DNA of 38,509 nucleotides from positions 1-38,509 of the forward strand of contig JALSKA010000246.1 of NCBI GenBank assembly GCA_026989095.1, read 5' to 3'. The notes below the pieces were generated by a model. The model was given only the letters and a program-made list of their open reading frames with translations. It was not told where the DNA came from and did no database searches. The first letter of the stretch is position 1, and every line of letters starts with the position of its first letter. Origin of the DNA: Ardenticatenaceae bacterium (GTDB lineage Bacteria; Chloroflexota; Anaerolineae; Ardenticatenales; Ardenticatenaceae). Both the position numbers and the translations under genes were made by a program. Below, piece after piece: positions 25,685-33,558 of the stretch.

Positions 25685-27544
25685 ATGGCTCAACAGGTAC
25701 ACGTGTGGCCTGTGGCACGGCCAAATGCGGTGGTGCGCCGGCCGGGGAGCTGGCTGGGCCTGTGGGGAGCATGGCTTTTGGCCGCCGTCGTGCTCGTCGC
25801 CGTGGCCGTGTGGGCGACGAGCACGGCCTATTCCGGCCGCATCTACCCCGGCGTGACTGTGGAAGGCGTGCCGCTGGGAGGACTCTCGCCGCAGGAGGCC
25901 GAGGCCGTGTTGCAACGGCGCCTTCGCGAGCGGGAGAGCCGTCCCGTGGTGTTGCGCGCGGCCGAGCGCGAGTGGGCCTTCACGCTGGGCGACGTGGGCT
26001 ATCGGCCGCACGTGGAGGCCACCGTGGCCCGTGCGTATGGCGTGGGCCGGGATGAGCCCATCTGGCGCCGCCCGCTCATCTGGTGGGCCCTGCTCAGGGG
26101 CGGGTATGATCTCCCCGTGGCGCACAGCTTTGACGCCCGTGCCGGCCTTGCGCTCCTCTCACACATTGCCCGCGAGGTGCACCGCAACCCCGAGGAGGCC
26201 CGCGTGCTCCTTGTGGGCTTGGATGCCTCAGCACGCCCGTCCGTGCCGGGGCGCACGCTTGACATCGAGGCGAGCCTGCAGCGCCTTCGTGCCCTCGCCC
26301 TCCGCGGCGATGGGGGCGAAGTGGAGCTCGTCGTGGTCGAGCGCCCGCCCGCCATTCTCTCGGCCGAGCCCGCCGTGGCACGTGTGCGCCACCTGCTGGA
26401 GACGAACCCTCGTTTGCAGGCGCTGGTGCCCACGTGGGTGGCCCAAGGGGAGACCGTCGAGCGTGTAGACCTTCCCCTGACGTGGGCCTTTCGCCGGGCC
26501 ACCCTGAGCCGAACGCTGCGCTTCGTTCCCGTGGAGTCCGAAGACGGCCGGCGCACGTGGGACGTTCGGGCCGACCTCTCCCCCTTGCGGGATGACGTGG
26601 CGACCCTGGCCCGGCGCCTGAACCGGCCGGCGCGGGACGCCCGCTTCGAGTACGATGCCGACACAGGCGCGCTGCGCCCTCTCATCGTGAGCCAGCCGGG
26701 CCTGACTGTGGAACCCGAAGCCACCCTGCGGGCCCTGGCCGACGCCTGGCAGAATGGGCGCCCGGCAGCGTCCGTGCCCCTGCGCGTGACCAAACCGGCC
26801 GTCTCCACCGCCGACGCAGGGCGCCTCGACGTGAGCAACGTGGTGGCCGTGGGCGAGAGCACCTTTGGCGGCTCCCCGCCGGCCCGTGAACAGAACATCG
26901 CCGTCTCCTCGGCCCGCTTTCACGGCATCGTCATTCCGCCCCACACCGAGGTGAGTTTCAACGCCTATCTCGGCGACATCCTCGACGCCACGGGCTACGA
27001 GGAGAGCTACATCATCCTCGGCAACCGCACGGCCGTGGGCATCGGCGGGGGCATCTGCCAGGTCTCCACCACCCTCTTCCGGGCGGCCTTCTTCGCCGGG
27101 TTCCAGATCACCGAGCGGCGAGCCCACGGCTACCGGGTTCGCTACTACGAGCCTCCCATTGGCCTCGATGCCACCGTCTTCTCCCCCTATGTGGACTTCA
27201 AGTTCCGCAACGACACGGACAATTACTATCTCCTCCAGCGTGAACTCGACATGGAGGCCAAACGCCTCCGCTTCGTGCTCTACGGGCCGGATACGGGGCG
27301 CACAGTGGAGATGATCGGCCCTCAAGTGTTGGAAACCACCCCCCACGGTGAGCCCGTCTACGAAGAGGATCCGTCGCTGCCGGCCGGCGTGGTCAAGCAA
27401 GTGGACTGGGCCCAGGATGGCGCCAAGGTGAAGGTGGAGCGCATTGTGCGCGACAACACCAGCGGCCAAGTGATCTACCACGATGTCTTCTGGAGCAACT
27501 ATCGGCCCTGGGTGGCCCGCTACTTGGTGGGAACTGGACCCTAA
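25685..27544 (+). CDS. VanW family protein with putative peptidoglycan-binding domains
   Basis: A 619-residue protein starting at ATG 25685 with GGGGAG upstream. One transmembrane helix (about 25-45) anchors it with the rest outside. Two regions resemble the putative peptidoglycan-binding domain common in these proteins (about 55-165 and 270-345; GVTVEGVPLGGLSPQEAEAV is typical of the first). The VanW domain (about 405-530) has HTEVSFNAYLGD, GIGGGICQVSTTLFRAAFF and RAHGYRVRYYEPPIGLDATV. The tail (about 550-610) resembles a G5-like segment. VanW is named after vancomycin clusters but is widespread and its reaction is unknown; a role in the cell envelope is likely. It has no resistance-gene neighbours here. 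Confidence 0.92.
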   Translation: MAQQVHVWPVARPNAVVRRPGSWLGLWGAWLLAAVVLVAVAVWATSTAYSGRIYPGVTVEGVPLGGLSPQEAEAVLQRRLRERESRPVVLRAAEREWAFTLGDVGYRPHVEATVARAYGVGRDEPIWRRPLIWWALLRGGYDLPVAHSFDARAGLALLSHIAREVHRNPEEARVLLVGLDASARPSVPGRTLDIEASLQRLRALALRGDGGEVELVVVERPPAILSAEPAVARVRHLLETNPRLQALVPTWVAQGETVERVDLPLTWAFRRATLSRTLRFVPVESEDGRRTWDVRADLSPLRDDVATLARRLNRPARDARFEYDADTGALRPLIVSQPGLTVEPEATLRALADAWQNGRPAASVPLRVTKPAVSTADAGRLDVSNVVAVGESTFGGSPPAREQNIAVSSARFHGIVIPPHTEVSFNAYLGDILDATGYEESYIILGNRTAVGIGGGICQVSTTLFRAAFFAGFQITERRAHGYRVRYYEPPIGLDATVFSPYVDFKFRNDTDNYYLLQRELDMEAKRLRFVLYGPDTGRTVEMIGPQVLETTPHGEPVYEEDPSLPAGVVKQVDWAQDGAKVKVERIVRDNTSGQVIYHDVFWSNYRPWVARYLVGTGP

Positions 27545-27688
27545 AAAAACCGGCCAGGCTGTGACGTGGCCCGCTGATCCTCCACCCACGCCACTCCCTG
27601 CGGCCAAGGCGACCCGCTGAATTTCCTCGTCCCCTCTTGTGTCCGGGCGCTTGCCTCACGGGCGTTCTGTCCTGAACGCATAACGGAT

Positions 27689-27717
27689 TTGATTTTTCCC
27701 CGAACCTGATGTATGAT
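27689..27717 (+). promoter_or_regulatory. Promoter of the PSP1-moaA transcript
   Basis: TTGATT (27689-27694), 17 nt, TATGAT (27712-27717). The ATG at 27713 lies inside the -10, so it cannot be the start codon of the next gene; the ATG at 27761 is used instead. Confidence 0.6.
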
Positions 27718-27760
27718 AAGCCCACGTTGGAAAACTCCGGCCGGAGGTGCGACAGAGCTC

Positions 27761-28639
27761 ATGGCGCCGTCACAGCAGGTCTACGGCGTTCGTTTTCAGA
27801 AGGTGGGCAAAATTTATCACTTCGTCAACCGAGCCGGCCACCCTCTAAAGGTGGGTGACCGCGTTGTGGTCGAGACGAGCCGGGGCACTGAATTAGGGTG
27901 GGTGGCCACCGTAGAGCCCATGCCCGAAGGCCGCCCTCCTGAGAGCTACAAGCCCATCGTGCGCAAGGCTACAAGCCATGATCTGCTGCGGCGCCAGCGC
28001 TACCGCCACTTGGAAAAGGAAGTGCTGGTCAAGGCCCGCATGGCTGCCGTGGAGGCTGGGCTGACGGTGAAGATCGCCAAGGCCGAGTACAGTTTCGACG
28101 GCAAGCGTGTCACCCTCTTCTACGGCACCGAGAAGAAAGTGAACCTGACCCCCGTGAGGCGCCGGCTGGAAAAACAATTCCGGGTGAAAGTGGAGTTCCG
28201 CCAGATAGGTCCCCGTGACGTGGCCAAATACTTGGGCGGCCCTGGTGCCTGCGGCTTGGAGACGCGCTGCTGTTCGGCCTTCTTGACCGAGTTTCAGCCC
28301 ATTTCCATCAAAATGGCCAAGGCCCAAGATCTGCCCCTCGTACCTTCTGAGATCGCCGGCATGTGTGGCCGCCTGCGCTGTTGTCTGGCCTACGAGTACG
28401 AGTTCTACAAGGACGCCGGCGCCGGAATGCCCAAAGTGGGCAAGTGGGTGGTGACCGAGAAGTACAGCGGCAAGGTGGTGGAGCGCAACATCCTGAAGCA
28501 GACCATCACGCTCCAAACCGAACAAGGGCGGGTGGAAATCCCCGCCAAGGAGCTGTGGGTGAGCAAGTCAGGCCGACCGCCCATCGCCGGTGGATGCGGG
28601 CCGAACGGCGGGGGATGTGGGGGCGCGTGCGCCCTGTAA
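27761..28639 (+). CDS. PSP1 domain protein (YaaT/RicT-like)
   Basis: A 292-residue protein with the PSP1 C-terminal region. Family segments include YGVRFQKVGKIYHF at the start, KMAKAQDLPLVPSEIAGMCG and the cysteine motifs ACGLETRCC and MCGRLRCCLAYE. In Bacillus, RicT (YaaT) is part of a complex carrying Fe-S clusters that affects RNase Y and sporulation; the cysteines here would allow cluster binding. RicA and RicF partners are not in this window, so the role may differ. The tail is Gly/Cys-rich (GGCGPNGGGCGGACAL), which may be another metal site. The start at 27761 follows from the promoter position and GGAGG at 27743-27747. moaA follows after 24 nt, suggesting a joint transcript. Confidence 0.88.
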   Translation: MAPSQQVYGVRFQKVGKIYHFVNRAGHPLKVGDRVVVETSRGTELGWVATVEPMPEGRPPESYKPIVRKATSHDLLRRQRYRHLEKEVLVKARMAAVEAGLTVKIAKAEYSFDGKRVTLFYGTEKKVNLTPVRRRLEKQFRVKVEFRQIGPRDVAKYLGGPGACGLETRCCSAFLTEFQPISIKMAKAQDLPLVPSEIAGMCGRLRCCLAYEYEFYKDAGAGMPKVGKWVVTEKYSGKVVERNILKQTITLQTEQGRVEIPAKELWVSKSGRPPIAGGCGPNGGGCGGACAL

Positions 28640-28663
28640 GGGAGAACCGAACGGAGCACCACC

Positions 28664-29692
28664 ATGGCAGTGCGGCTTGAAGAACTCGTCGAGGAGCGCC
28701 AAGGTCAAACGAGCCTGTTCGACCGCTACGGCCGGCGCATCCACTATCTGCGCGTTTCCCTCATTGACCAGTGCAACCTGCGTTGCGTGTACTGTATGCC
28801 CGTTCGGGGCAACCACTTCACCCCGAAGGGGGACTGGCTGACGCCCGAGGAGATCGAAACCATCGTGCGGGCGGCCGTGGCCGTGGGGTTCGACAAGGTT
28901 CGCCTGACGGGGGGAGAGCCCACCCTGCGCCCTGACCTCATCGAAATCGTGGAACGGCTGGCCGGCATCGAAGGCATCCGCACGCTGGCCATGACAACCA
29001 ACGGGCTCCTGTTGCCCAAGCTGGCCCGTCCCCTGAAACGGGCCGGCCTTACGAGGGTCAACATCCACTTGGACACGGTGAACCGCGATTCCCTCAGCCG
29101 GCTCATGCTCTACAACCGCTTTGAAAAAGTGTGGGCCGGCATTCTGGCAGCCGAGGAGGCCGACCTGACGCCAATCAAACTCAACGCCGTGGTCCTGCGG
29201 GGGTACAACGACGATGATGTGGCCGACTTGGCCGCGCTCACGCTCGAGCGTCCCTGGCACGTGCGCTTCATCGAGGCCATGCCCTTGGGCCCCCAGGCAA
29301 CGGTGGCCTTGGAGCGCTTCGTCTCCAACGTGGAGACAAAGGCGCGCATCGAGGAACGCTTTGGGCCGTTGGAACCGGCCTTCGGCGGCCGCCTCGTGGG
29401 CGAGGCGCGCATGTACCGCATTCCGGGCGCCGCCGGGCTGATCGGGTTCATCAGCCCGGTGAGCGAGCCTTACTGTGACAGTTGTAACCGCTTGCGCCTC
29501 ACGGCCGACGGCAAGATGCGCCTCTGTCTCCTGACCGACCACGAGCTCGACTTCCGCCGGGCCCTGCGGGAGGAGGGCGAGGAGGCCCTGAAGGCGCTCT
29601 TCGCCCGCGCGGTGCGGGCCAAGCCCGTGGGCCACCAGTTGCGCTCGGGCGTCTACCCGCTTGTCCGCAGCATGAGCCAAATCGGCGGCTGA
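28664..29692 (+). CDS. moaA: GTP 3',8-cyclase MoaA (molybdenum cofactor biosynthesis)
   Basis: A 342-residue radical SAM enzyme that converts GTP to 3',8-cyclo-7,8-dihydro-GTP in the first step of molybdopterin synthesis. The N-terminal radical SAM cluster is held by C37, C41 and C44 (CNLRCVYC), with LTGGEPTLRP for SAM binding. The second, substrate-binding cluster uses C271, C274 and C288 (CDSCNRLRLTADGKMRLCL). The C-terminus ends in MSQIGG, the Gly-Gly tail needed for activity. All key parts are intact. Start ATG 28664 has CGGAG upstream. Other moa genes are absent from the window; it shares a transcript with the PSP1 gene. Confidence 0.96.
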   Translation: MAVRLEELVEERQGQTSLFDRYGRRIHYLRVSLIDQCNLRCVYCMPVRGNHFTPKGDWLTPEEIETIVRAAVAVGFDKVRLTGGEPTLRPDLIEIVERLAGIEGIRTLAMTTNGLLLPKLARPLKRAGLTRVNIHLDTVNRDSLSRLMLYNRFEKVWAGILAAEEADLTPIKLNAVVLRGYNDDDVADLAALTLERPWHVRFIEAMPLGPQATVALERFVSNVETKARIEERFGPLEPAFGGRLVGEARMYRIPGAAGLIGFISPVSEPYCDSCNRLRLTADGKMRLCLLTDHELDFRRALREEGEEALKALFARAVRAKPVGHQLRSGVYPLVRSMSQIGG

Positions 29693-29740
29693 ACGGTGTC
29701 CACCCACCTTCCGCCGCTGTAAGCTGTAAAGCGTGCGATT

Positions 29741-29768
29741 TTGCAGCACACGCGGAAGTGAGTAGAGT
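29741..29768 (+). promoter_or_regulatory. Possible promoter of the A-type Fe-S carrier gene
   Basis: TTGCAG (29741-29746), 16 nt, TAGAGT (29763-29768), about 60 nt before ATG 29828. Each hexamer matches the consensus at four positions. Confidence 0.3.
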
Positions 29769-29827
29769 AGGAGAATGCACGAGGGACAGGCACCATCGTG
29801 CTCAAGAACGACTGAAGGAGGGGTGCC

Positions 29828-30229
29828 ATGACGGTCCAATTCCACCAGGATGAGGCGTTGGTGACAATGAGCGAGGCGGCCATCAACGTGGTCCGTTCCC
29901 TCATGGCCCAGAAGAACATTCAGGGCTATGCCCTGCGCGTCTTCGTCACCGGCGGCGGGTGTGCCGGCTTCCAGTACGGCATGGCGTTCGAGAAGGAGCC
30001 ACGCCCCGGCGATCACGTCATCGAGGTGGCCGAGGACGTGCGCGTGGTTATCGACCCCACCAGCGCCGTCTACTTGGCGGGCTCCCACATTGACTACGTG
30101 GACAATCTGATGGGCGGGGGCTTCCGCATCGAGAACCCCAACGCGGTGGCCTCCTGTGGCTGTGGCCACTCCTTCCGCACCAAAGAGGCCGACAGCGCCG
30201 GCACGGCCGGCGGGTGCAGTTGTGGGTGA
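29828..30229 (+). CDS. HesB/IscA/ErpA-family iron-sulfur carrier
   Basis: A 133-residue A-type carrier starting at ATG 29828 with AAGGAGG upstream. The three conserved cysteines are present: C45 (GGGCAGFQYG) and C110/C112 (ASCGCGHSF). These proteins receive Fe-S clusters from a scaffold and hand them to target enzymes; the three radical SAM enzymes encoded nearby (MoaA and the next two) would be plausible clients. The short tail ends in GGCSCG, adding two extra cysteines not needed by the family. IscU and SufB are not in the window. A strong terminator follows directly. Confidence 0.93.
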   Translation: MTVQFHQDEALVTMSEAAINVVRSLMAQKNIQGYALRVFVTGGGCAGFQYGMAFEKEPRPGDHVIEVAEDVRVVIDPTSAVYLAGSHIDYVDNLMGGGFRIENPNAVASCGCGHSFRTKEADSAGTAGGCSCG

Positions 30230-30245
30230 CGTCGGCTGTTGACGG

Positions 30246-30296
30246 AAATGTCGCCCCGCTGAAAGTGTTAAGGAAGCGGGGCGACATTTGTGTGCC
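30246..30296 (+). terminator. Strong intrinsic terminator
   Basis: A perfect 15-bp stem, AAATGTCGCCCCGCT (30246-30260) with AGCGGGGCGACATTT (30275-30289), loop 14 nt, followed by GTGTG. It ends the Fe-S carrier transcript 16 nt after the stop. The A/T ends of the stem make it potentially bidirectional. Confidence 0.8.
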
Positions 30297-30351
30297 AACC
30301 CGGAGCAAGGCGGGGTGGCACGTCCACACCTTGGAAGCGAGGAGGTGAACC

Positions 30352-31851
30352 TTGCGCGTTCTGCTGATCAACCCGAAATTCCGCCTGCCCATTGACACGC
30401 GCACCACGCCCCACCTGGGGTTGGCCTACCTTGGCGCTGTCACTGAGCGGCGGGGCGACATCTGCAAAATCTACGATGCCGACGTCGAGGACGAGCCCTT
30501 GGCCGACGTGCTGCGCGACTTCCGGCCCGATGTCGTGGGCATTACCGCCAACACTCCCCAGGTCAAACAGGCGTGGCGCACGGCCCAGCTCATCAAGCAA
30601 GTCGTGCCCGGTACCCCCATCGTCATCGGCGGGCCGCACCCCAGCGTGCTCAGCGAGGAGAGCGCCATGCGGCCCGAGATCGACATCGTCGTCCGCGGCG
30701 AAGGGGAGGCCATCTGGGTGGAACTGCTCGACGTCATCGACATGGCCAAACAGGCTGATCCGGACTTCACCGCCGAAGACCTGCTCGACCCCGAGGCGCA
30801 TCTCTTGGACACAGTCTTCGGCATCACCTACCGCACCAACGACGGCAAGATACACGTGAAGCCAGACCACCCGCCAATCCCCAACCTCGACGATCTCCCC
30901 TGGCCCGCTTACCACCTCTTCAAGATGGAACGATACACGAATCTCCAGCCGGCCACCGACCACGTGGACGGCGCCCGTTCCTTCAGCATTCTCACATCCC
31001 GCGGGTGCCCGTACCGCTGCACCTTCTGCTCACAGAGCATCATGCCACAGAAGTGGCGCTGTCGCTCGGCCCAGAATGTGGCCGACGAGTGGGAGCACTT
31101 GGTGCGTGACTACGGCGCCCAGGAAATCGGCGTCCTGGACGACAGTGCCAACATTCGGGTGGACCGACTCCACGAATTGGCCGACGAGCTCATCCGGCGC
31201 AAGATCAACCACGTCCCGTGGATCTTCGTCAACGGCATTCGTGCCAACTTGGCCTCGAAAGAGCTGCTCTCCCACCTCAAGGAGGCCGGCCTGAAGCGCG
31301 TGGCCTTCGGCGTCGAGACCGGCGATCCCGACATCATGCTCTCCATTGACAAGCGCATTGATCACGACACCATTCGCCAGGCTTTCCAGAACGCCAAAGA
31401 GGTGGGGCTGGAGACCATTGGCTTCTTCATCATTGGGCTTCCGGGGGACACCGAGGAGACCATGGAGCGCACCATCCAGTTCGCCATCGAGCTGGACCCC
31501 ATGATCGCCAACTTCTCCATGATGACCCCTTACCCCGGCACTAAGGTCTATGAGATCGTCAAGCGCAAGGGGCGCATGTTGGTTAAAGACTGGGACGATT
31601 ACGTCTTCTTCGACGGGAAAGCCCGCTACGAGATGGGCGAACTCACCGCCGAGCTCGTCGAGCGCAAGTGGCGTGAGGCTTACCGGCGCTTCTACTTGCG
31701 ACCGCGCCGCATCGTGAGAACCCTTTTGCGCAAGGACTTCTGGCTCAACTTCCCGCGCACCAGCCGGGTAGCCTTCCGCACCATTTTCCCCCGCAAGGTC
31801 AAGAAGGAGCTGGCCCGCGAGCTTGGCAAGTCCGCAGTGGGGGCCCAGTAA
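30352..31851 (+). CDS. B12-binding domain radical SAM protein (first of pair)
   Basis: A 499-residue protein. It starts at TTG 30352, fixed by the excellent GGAGGTGA at 30341-30348; no in-frame ATG or GTG fits. Residues 1-130 form a cobalamin-binding-like Rossmann domain (VGITANTPQV, IVIGGPHPSVL). The radical SAM domain (about 205-430) has cluster cysteines C219, C223 and C226 (SRGCPYRCTFC), and FGVETGDPDIM and IIGLPGDTEETM are family signatures. The basic C-terminal tail has several Arg/Lys clusters. Such enzymes include BchE-like and P- or C-methylating radical SAM proteins; substrate unknown. It is followed 17 nt later by a homologous gene, and the two likely act in the same pathway. Confidence 0.92.
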   Translation: MRVLLINPKFRLPIDTRTTPHLGLAYLGAVTERRGDICKIYDADVEDEPLADVLRDFRPDVVGITANTPQVKQAWRTAQLIKQVVPGTPIVIGGPHPSVLSEESAMRPEIDIVVRGEGEAIWVELLDVIDMAKQADPDFTAEDLLDPEAHLLDTVFGITYRTNDGKIHVKPDHPPIPNLDDLPWPAYHLFKMERYTNLQPATDHVDGARSFSILTSRGCPYRCTFCSQSIMPQKWRCRSAQNVADEWEHLVRDYGAQEIGVLDDSANIRVDRLHELADELIRRKINHVPWIFVNGIRANLASKELLSHLKEAGLKRVAFGVETGDPDIMLSIDKRIDHDTIRQAFQNAKEVGLETIGFFIIGLPGDTEETMERTIQFAIELDPMIANFSMMTPYPGTKVYEIVKRKGRMLVKDWDDYVFFDGKARYEMGELTAELVERKWREAYRRFYLRPRRIVRTLLRKDFWLNFPRTSRVAFRTIFPRKVKKELARELGKSAVGAQ

Positions 31852-31868
31852 CTCGAGGAGGTTGCACC

Positions 31869-33329
31869 ATGACAACCAAGGTGACGTTGGTCTACGCTGG
31901 CATTGCCGGCAAGGGGTTCAACAGCCTGAAGCAGGGCATGGACTCGGGGTGGATTAGCCACGGGCTGGCCAGCCTGTCGGCCTGTTTGAAGGAGGCCGGC
32001 TTTGAAGTGGACCTCATCGACTTGCGGGCCCTGCGGGGGTGGGAACATTTCCGCGAGGTCTTCGAACAGCGCGACCCCGACGTGGTCGGCCTGACCATGA
32101 TGAGCGTGGACTTCAACCCCGTCATGGAGGCCATCTCCATCATCAAAGAGGTGAAGCCCCAAGCCGTCACCGTCGTCGGAGGCCCCCACCCCACGGCTGA
32201 GCCGGATGAGGTGCTCGAGAACCCGCTGGTGGATTACATCGTCATTGCCGAGGGGGAGATCACCTTCACCAACTTGGTGCGCTCTATCGCGGCCGGCTCC
32301 CGCCCCGAGAGCCGACGTCTGATCGGCATTCACCCGGACTTGGACAAGCTCCCCTTCGCCGACCGGGACCTCTTCCTGGAGGAGTGGCGCAAATGGGGCT
32401 ATGACCTCGACTCCCCCGAGGTCCCCTTCGTCGAAGAGCTGCCTCCTCCGTTCGTCACCATCATCGCCGGGCGGGGATGCCGCTACAAGTGCAACTTCTG
32501 CAAGCCCATGGAGGACTTCCTCTTCGGCAAGGGCACGCGCCGTCGTTCGGTGGACAACGTTATCGCCGAGCTCAAGATGTTGCGCGACAAGTACAACTTC
32601 GCCTCCTTCATGTTCCACGACGACTGCCTGACCGAGGACCGCGAGTGGGTCATGGAGTTCTGCGAGAAGTACAAGGCCGAGGGCTTCACTCAGCCCTTCT
32701 TCTGTCAATCCCGCGCCGACATCATCTACCACCACGAGGACATGGTGGCCCTCATGGCCGATGCCGGGCTCAGGGGCTACTTCATCGGCTTCGAGAGCGG
32801 CAACGACCGCGTGCTCAACTTCATCCGCAAGGGCACCACAAGGGAGAAGAACATCGCGGCGGCCAAGATTTGCCGCAAGTACGGCCTCACCATCTGGGCC
32901 AACTACATGCTCGGCCTGCCCACCGAGACAGAAGAAGAGGTCATGGACACCATCAGCATGTTGAAGATCATCGATCCCGATTACTACAGCCCCGCCTTCT
33001 ACACGCCCCACCCCGGCTCGGACCTCTTCCAGTACGGCCTCCAACACGACCTGCACCTCGTCATGGACCACGATTCCTACCGCCGGAACCCCACGGAGGC
33101 CAAAATCAAGGGGCTCGACATCGAATTCCTCATGTGGGCCCGCGACGAGAGCCAGAAGCGCCTCTTCCGCAACCGCGTTAAGCGGGCAGTCCGCAAGGCG
33201 TGGAAGAAGTACAGCGACCCTCACAAGTACGTGCGCAAGGCCCGCTCCATTTGGCACAACTTGACCGGCGGCGGCTCCGGCAGCTCTTCCGGCGGCCCTC
33301 GGCGCCGCCCCGAGTTCCGGCGCGCCTGA
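31869..33329 (+). CDS. B12-binding domain radical SAM protein (second of pair)
   Basis: A 486-residue homologue of the preceding protein starting at ATG 31869 with GAGGAGG upstream. The cobalamin-binding-like domain (1-140) has VVGLTMMSV and TVVGGPHPTA; the cluster cysteines are C204, C208 and C211 (GRGCRYKCNFC). FIGFESGNDRVL and YMLGLPTETEEEV mark the rest of the barrel. The C-terminal 80 residues are very basic and end in a Gly/Ser/Arg-rich tail (GGGSGSSSGGPRRRP), unlike the first copy. The two proteins diverge widely in sequence, so they probably catalyse different steps. The substrate is unknown; no glycan, hopanoid or tetrapyrrole gene is adjacent to guide the guess. Confidence 0.92.
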   Translation: MTTKVTLVYAGIAGKGFNSLKQGMDSGWISHGLASLSACLKEAGFEVDLIDLRALRGWEHFREVFEQRDPDVVGLTMMSVDFNPVMEAISIIKEVKPQAVTVVGGPHPTAEPDEVLENPLVDYIVIAEGEITFTNLVRSIAAGSRPESRRLIGIHPDLDKLPFADRDLFLEEWRKWGYDLDSPEVPFVEELPPPFVTIIAGRGCRYKCNFCKPMEDFLFGKGTRRRSVDNVIAELKMLRDKYNFASFMFHDDCLTEDREWVMEFCEKYKAEGFTQPFFCQSRADIIYHHEDMVALMADAGLRGYFIGFESGNDRVLNFIRKGTTREKNIAAAKICRKYGLTIWANYMLGLPTETEEEVMDTISMLKIIDPDYYSPAFYTPHPGSDLFQYGLQHDLHLVMDHDSYRRNPTEAKIKGLDIEFLMWARDESQKRLFRNRVKRAVRKAWKKYSDPHKYVRKARSIWHNLTGGGSGSSSGGPRRRPEFRRA

Positions 33330-33392
33330 GCCCGAACTCGGCCACACACGTGGCCGTGGCCCCGAGGCCATCCACTGTTCCACCGCACGAGG

Positions 33393-33428
33393 AACGCCCC
33401 CGGCGACTTGAAGCCCGCCGGGGGCGTT
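33393..33428 (+). terminator. Intrinsic terminator of the radical SAM pair
   Basis: A perfect 13-bp stem, AACGCCCCCGGCG (33393-33405) with CGCCGGGGGCGTT (33416-33428), loop 10 nt, then GTCGTCCTTCCCC. It lies 64 nt after the second radical SAM gene. Confidence 0.7.
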
Positions 33429-33464
33429 GTCGTCCTTCCCCTGACCTCCGGCATCTCTCACCTT

Positions 33465-33494
33465 TTGGCGCGAAATGGAAAATTGGGGTAAGCT
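33465..33494 (+). promoter_or_regulatory. Promoter of the HEAT-like/ECF transporter operon
   Basis: TTGGCG (33465-33470), 18 nt, TAAGCT (33489-33494). A start site near 33501 excludes the in-frame ATGs at 33475 and 33499 and supports ATG 33559. Confidence 0.4.
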
Positions 33495-33558
33495 AGTGAT
33501 GTCACCCGGCGGAGTCGGACAGGGCCCACCCAGACTGGCGAGCACGGGAGGACAGCTC

